This document shows positions 24,206 through 34,904 of a DNA stretch of 64,000 nt, piece after piece (the first letter of the stretch is position 1; each line of letters begins with the position of its first letter). The position numbers were made by a program, and so were the translations under genes. The stretch is from Costus lasius. Lineage: Eukaryota > Streptophyta > Magnoliopsida > Zingiberales > Costaceae. The notes beneath the pieces are model-generated. The model saw only the letters and a list, made by a program, of their open reading frames with translations, had not been told where the DNA came from and did not search any database. The stretch spans positions 76,900,596 to 76,964,595 of the forward strand of contig CM050454.1 of the NCBI GenBank assembly GCA_027563935.2. The letters run 5' to 3'.

Positions 24206-25892
24206 TGAAAGTGGAGGGGGGGGGGGGGGGGGCGAAACCCTAATATGCGCAGATTAAAATTTTGCATAGCGGAAGCTAGGGTTTCTAAGGATCGATTAGC
24301 ATGAATATATGATCAACTTGTAAAACTTGTATAGATCAAAAGAGAGATCATACCAATGCCATTTCTTGGATGGCGACTTGGAAGCAAAGAAGCGTGTGCT
24401 TCTTCTCCAAAGGAACCGCACACAAGGTGATTGATGGCTTCTCCTTGGCGTTCCTTGTGCTAGCAAAGATCCAAGGTCTCCTGATCGCGTGAAGGTGATT
24501 AGAGATGATGTCTTTTTCTTGTCCGAACTCTCCTTGGCATGAAAAAACACCACACGAGAGAGGAGGCATCGAGAGGAAGAGGCCAGAGACGAGAATAGCG
24601 CCCAAACCACGAACGTAGAGGCGTGAACTATTTTGGAAAGCATGACTTCCAAAAATAGTAAGCCCTCAACGTGTGATGCGTTCACTCCAAGTGAACCATC
24701 GCATTTTCCTCTCCCATTGAACCATGCGCTCACTATGATGAGCCGGTTCAATTACATTTGGTTCAAAGACCAAATTAAGCCAAGCCTTGGTCTAGATCAT
24801 ATAAAACCAAAAGGTTCAAGATCTAACCATTCATCTCTTGATGCTCTTGATCTCATCGATCTAGCATCATTTCTCTTGATCGAAGCTTACCGATCTCAAG
24901 CCCTAATCAATCAAACATGATCAGACCAGATCTCACTTCCAATCAGAGTTTAAACTCCTTTAAACTGAACCAAAACAATTCAGTCCACACGATCTGACAT
25001 AAGTAAGCCATATCATCAAATTGTGCGACCCTAAGGGTTTCCTTTAAATGTCGGTAACGATAACTTACGTTATCACGAACTGAGAGGGGTATCTAGCAAC
25101 ACATCACTGTCTCCCGATATAAAGGAAAGAGTCTTCCAAGACTACACCCAAACCATAGCACAAGTGTGAACCCAAGTCACATGACATATGTGTTTCCTTT
25201 GCCACTGGATGTTCTTATTAGACAAGCGTGTCAAGCTTGTAATTCCAATATGATGAGAGTGGTTAGATCAGATGAACATAGTCATCTGGGTATGGCCATA
25301 CACTTTCTCAACCATCTCATCCAGGGGGCCCCTTCAGAACATCACACTCCAAACAAGGAGAAGGCAATCCTATATCTATCACCAGTGCCCTAACATGACT
25401 CATGTTCATTATCCAAGATAATTTATAACCATTATATTTCAAATGATATTGAACTACCTCAAGACAATGCCAATCATCATTTAGAAACACAAGTGATCTC
25501 AAGTCAGAGGAAGTATGCCACTTGTTTGCATATAAGGATTATTCACATTGTGACAAGCAATTGAATATCCTAAGTAGGGTCAGTCCAGTACATCCAATGT
25601 ACCTATGAGTCTACATCTTATTCCATGCTCAAAGCATCCTGTAAGATTAGAACACATATTAGTCTCAATCATATCAAGGCTGTCTCATGTTCACCAAGAT
25701 ATCTCGACTAAGGACAATACTGCATGTCAGCCAAGCTGAACACCATTGAGACATTATTCAGAAGTATACATATAGCAGCAGATAATGCAACAACCTGAAT
25801 AACAACCATTGCCTTTATAAACATAGAGTTTATACATGATACTGATAACAACCCAAGGCCTCAAACATTAGCCTTAAGGGCATACCCCAACA
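24206..25892 (-). repeat. G 5' LTR
   Basis: It is the partner of 7705-9387 with about eight substitutions. The terminal G run also differs (GTGGA followed by 17 G, against GT followed by 16 G). It ends CCCCAACA, followed by the target duplication TATAA at 25893-25897. Confidence 0.93.
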
Positions 25893-25897
25893 TATAA

Positions 25898-26551
25898 GGG
25901 CATGGATCATCCGCAATCAACCGCGCAAAAATCGGGCTTCGGAGTTGACCGGGAAAGTCGCGAGCAGCGATGTAATTACGGCCGTAATGGTCTTTACGAC
26001 AGTGCCATAATCTGGACAGTGAGGTCTCGGCTTGAAATCTTCTGGAATTATGGTACCGTAACGTTCTTTACGGTAGCGCAGTAATGTCAAAATATTTCGG
26101 GTTGAAAATCGACCTGAAATACGGTACCATAATGTTCCTTACGTTAGTACCGTAATCTCCATTAATCCTCTGATTAAAAATGCTCCAAAATATGGCACCG
26201 TAAAGATGTTTACGGTAGTGCAGTAATCATATGAGATTCTCTACCCGGAAAACCTCCAAATTACGGTACAGTAAAGAATATATTGGAGGTGCCGTAATTT
26301 CCTCTAAAGCTCCAAATCTTCTGAAATTTGATGTGTGATCTCCTTTTGATGTTGTGAATTCAATTATGCACTTGGATTGCTTGAAATAGACTGAAAAATA
26401 TGCCTTTTTACCTGAAAATTATTAAAAACATAAAAGAGTGTAGATTCCGCAAATATTGATAAAAAGGGCATAAAAATAAGCAAAGTCTATGAATATGACG
26501 CAAAACCATCAACAAATGGCATAGAAATTACGATAAATTTCGGTGTCATCA
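25898..26551 (-). repeat. B 3' LTR, inner part
   Basis: This continues the LTR interrupted at 7704 and matches 34251-34904 of the B 5' LTR. It ends TGTCATCA, which is the TGATGACA start of the LTR on the - strand. It contains a dense series of TTACGG/CCGTAA palindromes at about 25975-26300. Confidence 0.88.
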
Positions 26552-27902
26552 AATACATAAGGCTCAAACTTTGCTTGTCCTCATGGAAAAACCAAGAAAA
26601 TTCAAAAATTGATCATAAGCATAGACTTTCTCATGGAAAATAAATTTCTTACATACAATCACCAATGAAAAATCTTCATTAATTGCATTATAAAATTTTA
26701 AGACAGATATATCATCTTCTGAATCTAATTCTCAAGATCCACAACTTAGTCAAATAAAACTTCGCAACTTGCATAAAAGAAAGAATTTCAATCTCACGAC
26801 TTTATCCAATTTTCAGTTTAGGTTTATCATACTTTTGTTTACAGGAATAGGATATCCAAAATCTTTTTCCACTCATATTTTTCTTTTTCTTTTTCTTTTT
26901 GGATGGCATGTACCCACATAGATACATACTTTTTTTTTCTTTTTACATCAATCACATTCTCTAATTCGATTACCTCCTTTTTTTCTGGTGATGAAATCGG
27001 AGTACATTGACCATATAGTCAGTGTAATAGAACTCATGTCTTTTTAGTATTGGGAATTTTCACCAAAGACAGTGGAGTTAATGTGAAGAGATTTCTCTCA
27101 TTTATTTTTTTTATTTTTTTTCTTTTCAGACTTCAACCCATGTGGTTCGGTACCACTGTCAATTTTACACAGTGCCAAGTAGGGGAGTCTCTCACTATTT
27201 TTGTGGATTTTGGATTCTTTTTCCCAACAAATAGTAAAATAAGCAAAACCTCAATTAGACTAATCAATCAATATCAATTCAAATATTCATACTCATATGC
27301 TGATTTTATTCAAGAAGTAGTTTCACTTTTAAATCAAAATTTTCAAACAACATATCTCCCTAAAATCCTACTCCTCAACCAATGAAGAATTTCAAAAGTA
27401 GATATGTATAAGAGAAATAAATTTGACATGATAGGCCTTATTCTAGTCTCAATTTTGGATTCATTCAACAACATCAATCATCAATAATTTCAAAAGTGAT
27501 TCAAGGCCACAAATCATCTCATCATCATCAAACATTAACATGCCATGTCATCAAAATATTATCAAGTGAATACAACCATTTTGAAAAGAATATCGTCATC
27601 AAAATATCATTGAGTATTATACAACCATATTGAAGATGAATCATCAATATCATTATACAACCCCATCGAAGATCAAAAAGATAAGTATGAAAAATAGAGT
27701 AGTAGTTACGGCGGACACAGATATGCATAAGAAGCATCCTTCCCTTCAACACATGAAATATCAATAAGATGTAGAAAATGAAAGACAAAAGATAAAAGGG
27801 GAAAGAGATACTTACAAGACTTTACCAATTTTCACCGTCATCAGATCCTATCTCTTCAGTGCTTTGCGCTGCGGCATCCATAGGATCAATAGGTGGCGTT
27901 CT
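26552..27902 (-). other. B 3' untranslated region
   Basis: This is AT-rich DNA between the env-like ORF and the 3' LTR. A purine-rich stretch (GAGGACAAGCAAAG on the - strand, about 26564-26585) is conserved before the LTRs of A and C and may act in plus-strand priming. A CTTTTT-type low-complexity tract lies near 26880-26940. No gene is visible. Confidence 0.6.
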
Positions 27903-29245
27903 CTAGGGTCCTCCATACTCTCCACTCCTCTTGGGATCCTGAAAATCAAAACGTTCATACAAGAAGTTTCCCATCTCCTCCATATAGATACTCAGATTTT
28001 CAATGTCTTTATGCATGTGATGCATAGAATCAGTCATCTGGCTTATGGAACCTCTCATGTCACTCATTGTGTTCATCACTATCTCCATCCTTTGCTCCTG
28101 TCGGTACAGCTGAGTGGAGAGATATCTAAATCCGGGATCGAAGGTACGAGAGCATCTGCTGCTTGAGTCTGGTTGTGTGAAAGAATCTGCAGCTCTACAT
28201 GGCCACTCCATGCCTATCCCAAAAGGGTCATCACTACTACCCCAGGGTGGCGGTGGTATGGTACTAAGTGGGGGTGGCATAGCAATGTCAGCATCTTCTG
28301 GAACCAACCTCCAGTTCTCCTGGTTTCTAACTGTGGTTTTCTCAGTGCATGGAAGTGGTAATTTATGTCCTTTAGGTCCAAGAATTAGTGAAAAACCATC
28401 TCCTTCTCTTATCACCATTTTCATTGCAATACAAGACTCTAAGTCAAGTCTTGGACTCCCTCTTGCAATCTCTGTCCTATAGGGTTCAACTCTCAAGTAC
28501 AGGGCTATAGGTGTAATGAAACCACCTATCACAATAGCTCCTTTCTTTGCCCTAGAAACTTTTTCCAAGTGTTTCATGAAGAAAAAGGCAACACCCAAGG
28601 GATATCTAAATAGCATACTCCATAAAAAGAACAACTCAGTTTGCCTTACCATCCCATCACTGTCACCTCTACCAAAGACAGTGTGGGCCAAAACTTTGTG
28701 AACATACTTGATGCAAGGATTGGAAATCTTTCAAGCTCTAGCAGTAAGTGCTGAAAAGTGGGTCTCTTCAGTGATTTGGTTCCAAAATACATCCTCAGCA
28801 TACCCCACTGAAACTGATGTGTGGCCTCCTGTGCCAAACTGGAAGATGGTTCTCAAGTCTTGCATGGACAGCTACCTCTCTACATTAGCTATGCGAAAGG
28901 TGATATAACCATCTGCATGTCTTTCACTATACTCATACAGCTGCACATCTAACTTCTCAGAAATTCAAGTACCAATGGTAGATATGTTTGTGGTGTCATT
29001 TGGAAGAATCTTTGGGCTTTGATTTGCTCAAACATCCACATGACATCTTCATGCAAACCCAATGTCTCTAAGGTTCTCTTATCAGCATACTTTGTGGCAA
29101 TTACTCTTCTCTCAACTAGTTGATTATATCTTGCAGCTTGAATTTTATTTCTGAACAAAATTCCGTGTGGGTTGGGTGGAAAGGAAGGCTCAGCTAGTGC
29201 CTTTCCTTTTCTTTTGGTGACAATCCCCTTGGTTCTTGGTGGCAT
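27903..29245 (-). pseudogene. B env-like ORF (Athila ORF-1 family), broken
   Basis: This resembles the protein encoded downstream of pol in Athila elements (Pfam 'ATHILA ORF-1'), whose function is not established. The start is MPPRTKG, basic at the N terminus. The frame is open to about 28949, then shifts, with two further in-frame stops (in the region 28740-28890). The last 262 codons (28691-27903) are open. The C-terminal part has a proline-rich stretch followed by a Met-rich, heptad-like helix. I see no convincing signal peptide or membrane span, so an envelope role is not supported here. Element C has a homologous copy. Confidence 0.8.
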
Positions 29246-30284
29246 TGTTACAATCACAAGCTGCAACTAAGATTCAACATAAATATAGCAAAATAAATAG
29301 GGATAACACTTCCAATCATCATCAACAACATTAATCAAGTAATATTTTAACTTAAAATCATGCTTGGACTCAGAAATCAGTGAAAAATCGAAAAGGGCGA
29401 CGGTGAACAGTAAAACCTAAACTCGTTCATCACGTTCCAGCACAGATCTCCCTAGAAATTGGTTTGAATTTCTTGAAACAAGAGAGAATCGAAAGCCTAT
29501 CCTATCACGAGTAGATAGAAATAAAAAGCCCCAAAATTGGTTGAGAAATGGAAGCACACGAGCAAAGGGGGCAGAAACTAGGTCAAAACTCGCTAAAACA
29601 GTGAAATCGGACGAGAGAGTACCAGATCGGCGGCGATAACCAAATGGGAAGGGTCGCCTAAGTCTTCTGAAGGTTTGGGAAGGTCGGAGCTTCAAGATCA
29701 GTGCACGAGCAAGCAAGAAAACCTCAAAACGGTAGCGGAAGAAATTAGGTTACGGCACATTTATCGCGTTTTTCAGATATATTTACGGTCGTAAAGGAGT
29801 TTACAGCTGTGCCGTAATGGTAAAAACTCTCGGGTCGAAAAGCTGCAGCGGTTATGGCACCATAAAGAAGTTTACGGTGGTGCCATAATATCGATCAGAA
29901 ATGAAATTTCTTTTTTTTTTGAAAAATTGAAAATTCAAAAAAATTAAAATTTCAAAAATTCAAAAATTACGGCACCGTAAACAAGTTTACGGTACTGCCG
30001 TAAAATGAAAAACTCTCGGGAAGATTTGTCACAAAATACGGTACCATAAAGGAATTTACGGCGGTACCGTAACGGGTTAAAACTCTCTGGTTAAAAATAA
30101 TCGAGATTACGGTACCGTAAAGGATGTTACGGTAGTGCCGTAATTTCGCGCCAAATCTCGATTCCTATAGAAAAAAATTGTAAAAATTAGTCCTAAAAGA
30201 AAATTAAAATAAATAAATAAAAGAAAGCAAAACTAAAGTTAGAAAGCTTGGGTTGCCTTCCAAGAAGCGCTAATTTAAAGGTCA
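29246..30284 (-). other. B spacer between gag-protease and env-like ORF
   Basis: This is non-coding. About 29750-30150 holds repeated palindromes with TTACGG and CCGTAA arms, closely similar to those in the LTR. The start of the spacer (30240-30284) is nearly identical to the sequences after the pol or gag stop in A and C (TAATGACC, then TTCTTGG and GGCAACCCAAGC). Confidence 0.75.
29750..30150. repeat. Palindrome array in B spacer
   Basis: Repeated units contain one palindrome of the TTACGGTACCGTAA type and another with a 5-base centre such as CACTG or TAGTG. Between them lie AT-rich spacers and a CTCGGG-like box. The period is roughly 65-75 bases and the copies are diverged. Confidence 0.7.
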
Positions 30285-32894
30285 TTAGCTTGACCCTTTT
30301 ACACTCAGATTTGATCGTGAACTCTTAGATTGCCCTTCTGATTTTCTTTTGATTTGGGCCTCTCTTTGAATAACATAAGGCTCGGTCTTGAAATAATCTC
30401 TAAATTTGCTCCAAATTTTCTTTCCTCTCTCCATCAATTTTGATCTTCTTCTCTTCCTTCTTGTCTTTTTCTTCTGCAATTTCTTATCAATACCCTCAGA
30501 AAGATTGTTAGATTCATAATTCGAGGTTTCATCAAATAAGCTTGAAACATCATAAATATCATCATTAAATATTTCAACACTACAACAAGATTTTGAGTAT
30601 GAAAGTTTGTTCAATGAATCATTAAGATTAAATTCAATCTTGTTGTCGCATATATCAAAAGTAATCTTTCCCTCTTTCACATCTATGTTTGCCTTAGCAG
30701 TGTCCAATAGTGGTCTACCAAGAATTATAGGATTTCTAGAATTTTCCTCCATGTCTAACACTACAAAATCTGCAGGAATGAAAAACCTACCTATTTTTAT
30801 TGGGATATTTTCTAATATACCTACAGGATACTTTACCGATGAATCCGTGAGCTGTAAGGATATGAATGTATGCTTTAGCTCTCCAATATTCAGTTTCCTA
30901 TAAATAGAAAGAGGCATTACACTCACGCTAGCACCTAGGTCACATAAGGCTCGGTCAAAAGCCATAGTGCCTATAGAACATGGTATAGAAAAACTACCTG
31001 GATCCTTCAGTTTTGGTGGCAGTTTGTTTTGTATGATAACACTACAATCTTCAGTCAAAGTAACAGTACAAGTGCCATAATCATCTAGCTTTCTTTTGTT
31101 AGACAAAATATCTTTTAAAAATTTGGCATAAGATGGCATTTCAGAAACAGCTTCAGTAAATGGGATGTTAATATAAAGCTTTTTTAGGATTTCAAGGAAC
31201 TTGCCAAACTTTTTGTCTAATTTATTCTGAGCTAACCTTTGGGGAAAGGGTATGGGTGGCTTGTAAGGTGCAGGCAAATTAGGTTTAGGATTGTCTTTCT
31301 CACATGATTCATCTCCTTTTGGTTCATCACCCTTTTGAGGTGGTGAACAAGTTTGGGATTCCTCATGTGAAGAAGATTCTCCTAACTCTAATTCCTCTTC
31401 ATTATCATCAAGCCCTTTTTCAGTGTTTTCAAACCTCCCTCTAGGTTCTCCTAGTTGTTTTCCACTTCTAGTCATGATGGCATTACAGTGCTCCCTAGGG
31501 TTTATCTCAGGTTTAGCAGGCAATTTCCCAGGGGGCCTATAAGGTACACTTGTTTGTTGTGCTATTTGATTTTCAAGAATTTTGGTGTGAGCTTCCATGG
31601 ATCCCATCTGTGAAGCTAATTGACTAACCATTCCCTTAAGGTTTTCAATTTCTTTATTTGTGGTTTGCATGAATTGATTTTGGTTGGCCAATATTTTCTC
31701 AAGCATGGATTCTATGTTTGAATTCTGATTTTGATTTTGATTAAAATTCTGATGTGATCTTTGGTATCCTTTATTCTCATTGTTTCCCCCTACATTGTTA
31801 TTGTTTTTCCATGAAAGGTTGGGGTGATTTCTCCATCCAGGGTTATAAGTACTAGAATAGAGATCATTAGATCTACTTTGATTATAATTCCCTATGGCAT
31901 TCACATACTCATTACCCTGATCAATAACTATTCTACAATTTTCGGAAGTATGACCATCATTGCCACAAATTTCACAAGTAATAGAAGAAATAGAAGCAGT
32001 CTGCATAGAATTAAATTTACTGCACCAAAAGTCTACCTTCTCTGCTACGGATCGCCATCTGTCACTTTCACCCTTACTTTGAGAAGGCTTGTAAAGTACT
32101 CCTCTCTCAGTAGTCCATTGATTGTGATTCAATACCATCTCCTCTAGCAATCTGAAAGCAGCATCAATCGTTTTGCTCATCAGGGCTCCACCTGCAGCAG
32201 CATCCACAGTTAATTTGGTATTATACAATAATCCATCATAAAAAGTATGCAATAAAATCCAATCTTCAATGCCATGGTGAGGACACTTCCGTTGTAATTC
32301 ATTAAATCTCTCCCATGCCTCACTAAATGACTCCCCATCCTTTTGTTGAAAGTTTGTAATTTGATTTCTTAGTCGAATTGTCTTGCTTGGAGGGAAGTAT
32401 TTCGTCAAGAAGGAATTTGAAAGTTGATTCCAAGTTGTGAAGTTTCCAGTAGGTTGTGATTGTAGCCATGATTTCGCCCAGTCCCTAAGAGAAAAAGGAA
32501 AAAGTCTTAATTTTAAAGCATCGTTAGAAACACCATTAATTTTGATAGTATCACATAATTCTAAGAATAAAGACAAGTGTTGGTTTGGATCTTCCAGTGG
32601 AGATCCTCCAAACTGATTTTGTTGAATCATGGAAATAAAAGCAGGCTTAATTTCAAAGTTGTTAGCCTCTATCGCTGGTCTAGTAATGCTAGAGTGAATC
32701 TCTTGAGGATTAGGGGCTGCATAGTCCCTAAGGGTTCTCTGATTATCTCTCATCTCTAAGATTTCTACTTGTATCTCCTGTTGCGATGTCTCTTGTAAAT
32801 CTTCTTCCAATCTTAACTTTTTGTGCACTCTAAGTGTTTTGTTGATTTCAGGATCCAATGGAACAAGTGGTCCTGACCTAAGACTCCTGCGCAT
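30285..32894 (-). CDS. Gag-protease of element B (869 aa, no RT or integrase)
   Basis: This would make an Athila-type Gag with an aspartic protease. The first ATG in frame is 32894; upstream frame begins only with TTG. Residues about 64-260 are the Athila gag core (QQNQFGG, LFPFSLRDWAKSWL). A zinc knuckle lies at C307, C310, H315, C320. An Asn/Gln-rich stretch and a short coiled-coil-like segment follow (about 365-440). The protease has DLGAS at 652-656 and ILGRP at about 724-728. After a Lys/Arg-rich segment the ORF ends with SNLS...SS and stops exactly where A's integrase ORF stops. There is no room for RT, RNase H or integrase. No internal stop or frameshift is visible, in contrast to the decayed env-like ORF. 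Confidence 0.92.
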   Translation of the reverse strand: MRRSLRSGPLVPLDPEINKTLRVHKKLRLEEDLQETSQQEIQVEILEMRDNQRTLRDYAAPNPQEIHSSITRPAIEANNFEIKPAFISMIQQNQFGGSPLEDPNQHLSLFLELCDTIKINGVSNDALKLRLFPFSLRDWAKSWLQSQPTGNFTTWNQLSNSFLTKYFPPSKTIRLRNQITNFQQKDGESFSEAWERFNELQRKCPHHGIEDWILLHTFYDGLLYNTKLTVDAAAGGALMSKTIDAAFRLLEEMVLNHNQWTTERGVLYKPSQSKGESDRWRSVAEKVDFWCSKFNSMQTASISSITCEICGNDGHTSENCRIVIDQGNEYVNAIGNYNQSRSNDLYSSTYNPGWRNHPNLSWKNNNNVGGNNENKGYQRSHQNFNQNQNQNSNIESMLEKILANQNQFMQTTNKEIENLKGMVSQLASQMGSMEAHTKILENQIAQQTSVPYRPPGKLPAKPEINPREHCNAIMTRSGKQLGEPRGRFENTEKGLDDNEEELELGESSSHEESQTCSPPQKGDEPKGDESCEKDNPKPNLPAPYKPPIPFPQRLAQNKLDKKFGKFLEILKKLYINIPFTEAVSEMPSYAKFLKDILSNKRKLDDYGTCTVTLTEDCSVIIQNKLPPKLKDPGSFSIPCSIGTMAFDRALCDLGASVSVMPLSIYRKLNIGELKHTFISLQLTDSSVKYPVGILENIPIKIGRFFIPADFVVLDMEENSRNPIILGRPLLDTAKANIDVKEGKITFDICDNKIEFNLNDSLNKLSYSKSCCSVEIFNDDIYDVSSLFDETSNYESNNLSEGIDKKLQKKKTRRKRRRSKLMERGKKIWSKFRDYFKTEPYVIQREAQIKRKSEGQSKSSRSNLSVKGSS

Positions 32895-33014
32895 GCAAAA
32901 TAGATAGATCAAGTGATTTCAAGAAAACTAAATAACTGAAAATAAAATAAAACAGTAACTAAAAACCTAGTTTAGCAATAATCTCAATGTCTTCGATATC
33001 AACAAAAACTAAGG

Positions 33015-33032
33015 TCCCCGGCAACGGCGCCA
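33015..33032 (-). other. B primer-binding site (tRNA-Asp type)
   Basis: On the element strand the 18 bases begin TGGCGCCGTT and end GCCGGGGA, six bases from the LTR. They agree fully with the tRNA-Asp complement used by Athila-group elements. Confidence 0.9.
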
Positions 33033-33038
33033 AAAACT

Positions 33039-34904
33039 TGTTGTGTCCGCAAGTGTACGGATACTCGAAGTAATAAAGAAAGTATCGAATCCACAGGGAC
33101 CTATGTTGCTGAGTACCGGATAATTAATTTTTCACTATCTAGGTAATTGAAAGAGTGCAAACTAGCAAACAAAGACCAAAGCACTGAAACGGAATTATCA
33201 GAAAGAGAAGCTGGGACTAGGGCTTTATTCACTTTAATTTTTATGACTAGATATGAATAGAGATTTCATCAGTTTAATTTCATCATGACAAAGATGCAAT
33301 TTACTTGAATAAAAGGATTATCTCACTTTCGTGCAGACAACCATGCAGGGATAAATCTTTGCTCTCGCGCAAGAATCGTCCCAACGCTAATGATAAGTAA
33401 ATCATCAAATTGAGAACTCAAGGATCACTTTCGTGCATTCGAGTTCTAAGTTGATAATCTCTAGTGGAATTTCAAGGATCACTTTCGTGCATCCGAATCT
33501 CGACACTAGTTTTACTCAAGGTTCTCTAACGTTCCGATCTTTGCTTTCGCACAAGATCTCCACGTTTGAAAGCTTAGACTCAATCCTAGATTTATATTAT
33601 TATCATGGCAGTTAGCTTACTAGAATCAAACAAACAAGAACTAACCTAAAAAGGGTTCCTATCATGCAATTCTAGGGTTCCAAATCCTCAAGCAATTACT
33701 TTTCAGTCAATAGCGAAAATTCTAAAATATAAATAATAAAATAGATCTAAGGAGAGTCTAAGAACAAAACATCACATGAGTAAAATCGTCATGCTAAGAT
33801 TAAACAAGATGAAATAATAGAAAAGATAGTCATCTAGTCATTAAAACTCAAGTGAATTACTCCCCCATGTCCCAAAAGAGGTTTAAGCTATCATGGAAGG
33901 AAGATTACCATGATTCATGATGAAGAAAATCGAAATAGAGGAAGAGTGAAAATTACGGTACGACCGTAATCTAGGCGAGCAGCGGTGGCGCTCAGTTTTC
34001 TGGTGATTTCTCCTCCGTCTGATCTCCAATCACGTTGAAACTTTAGGTGATCCTTCTCCCCCTCTATGCGTAGCTTCCACTCAAATTTCACGGCCGGAGA
34101 TGCATTGTACGCTTCCCGGTGGCGAAACCTAGGGCGGCGGAGTGTGAGGCAATTTCTCTCTCTGTGGTGAACGAAAATTAGGGCTTCTGGTGTGCTTGGC
34201 TTCGTCTCACCAATGGCTCCCCTTCTCCTTCTTACTGCTTCGAATATAAGGGCCTGGATCATCCGCAATCAACCGCGCAAAAATCGGGCTTCGGAGTTAA
34301 CCGGGAAAGTCGCGAGCAGCGATGTAATTACGGCCGTAATGGTCTTTATGGCAGTGCCGTAATCTGGACAGTGAGGTCTCGGTTTGAAATCTTCTGGAAT
34401 TTCGGTACCGTAACATTCTTTACGGTAGCGCCGTAATGTCAAAATCTTTCGGGTTGAAAATCGACCTGAAATACGGTACCGTAATGTTCCTTATGGTAGT
34501 ACCGTAATCTCCATCAATCCTCTTATCAAAAACGCTCCAAAATACGGCACCGTAAAGATGTTTACGGTAGTGCCGTAATCATATGAGATTCTCTGCCCGG
34601 AAAACCTACAAATTACGGTACCGTAAAGAATATATTGGAGGTGCCGTAATTTCCTCTGAAGCTCCAAATCTTCTGAAATTTGACGTGTGATCTCCTTTTG
34701 ATGTTGTGAATTCAATTATGCACTTGGATTGCACAAAATCGACTGAAAAACATGCCTTTTTACCTGAAAATTATTAAAAATAGAAAAGAGTATAGATTCC
34801 GCAAATATTGATGAAAAGGGCATAAAAATAAGTAAAGTCTATGAATATGACGCAAAACCATCAACAAAATGGCATAGAAATTATGATAAATTTTGGTGTC
34901 ATCA
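33039..34904 (-). repeat. B 5' LTR (Athila-like)
   Basis: On the + strand it starts TGTTGTGTCC and ends TGTCATCA, giving TG...CA ends. It is 1866 bp long and nearly identical to the 3' LTR parts where both exist. Palindrome array at about 34325-34650; tetraloop hairpins at 33318-33558. Confidence 0.92.
33318..33558 (-). other. Cluster of tetraloop hairpins in B 5' LTR
   Basis: In element order: 33536-33558 (arms GATCTT/AAGATC, upper stem TGC/GCA, loop GAAA, fully paired apart from the bulged G); 33476-33494 (GGAT/ATCC, CAC/GTG); 33413-33447 (outer arms AGAACTC/GAGTTCT); about 33354-33378 (CGC, loop GAGA); and 33318-33340 (TTGTCT/AGATAA, CAC/GTG). Confidence 0.65.

Larger units (their letters stand above)
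7705..25892 (-). mobile_element. Element G: defective BARE-1/Angela-like copia element (hosts H)
   Basis: Both LTRs are complete (7705-9387 and 24206-25892) and are flanked by the direct duplication TATAA at 7700-7704 and 25893-25897. The PBS is canonical for initiator Met tRNA. The pol gene is split by element H. Without H, G is about 9.1 kb, the same size as E and H. I noted about eight substitutions between its LTRs, so it is older than H, which agrees with the nesting. The coding region carries many more lesions than that LTR age would suggest. Confidence 0.92.
6892..34904 (-). mobile_element. Element B: RT/integrase-less Athila-like retrotransposon (hosts G)
   Basis: Read on the - strand from the right, the element has a 5' LTR (33039-34904), a perfect tRNA-Asp type primer site, a long gag-protease ORF, a palindrome-rich spacer, a broken env-like ORF, a 3' untranslated region, and a 3' LTR split by copia element G (26551-25898 and 7704-6892). 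No reverse transcriptase, RNase H or integrase is present. The gag-protease ORF ends with the same short tail (SNLS...SS, stop) that ends the integrase-containing ORF of A. About 9.8 kb belongs to B itself. The outer 350-400 bases of its 3' LTR are missing, so no target duplication can be read. Confidence 0.85.

Noticed and set aside
27903..29245. A true envelope gene
   Set aside because: I see no signal peptide, membrane span or cleavage site; the Athila ORF-1 family name is safer.
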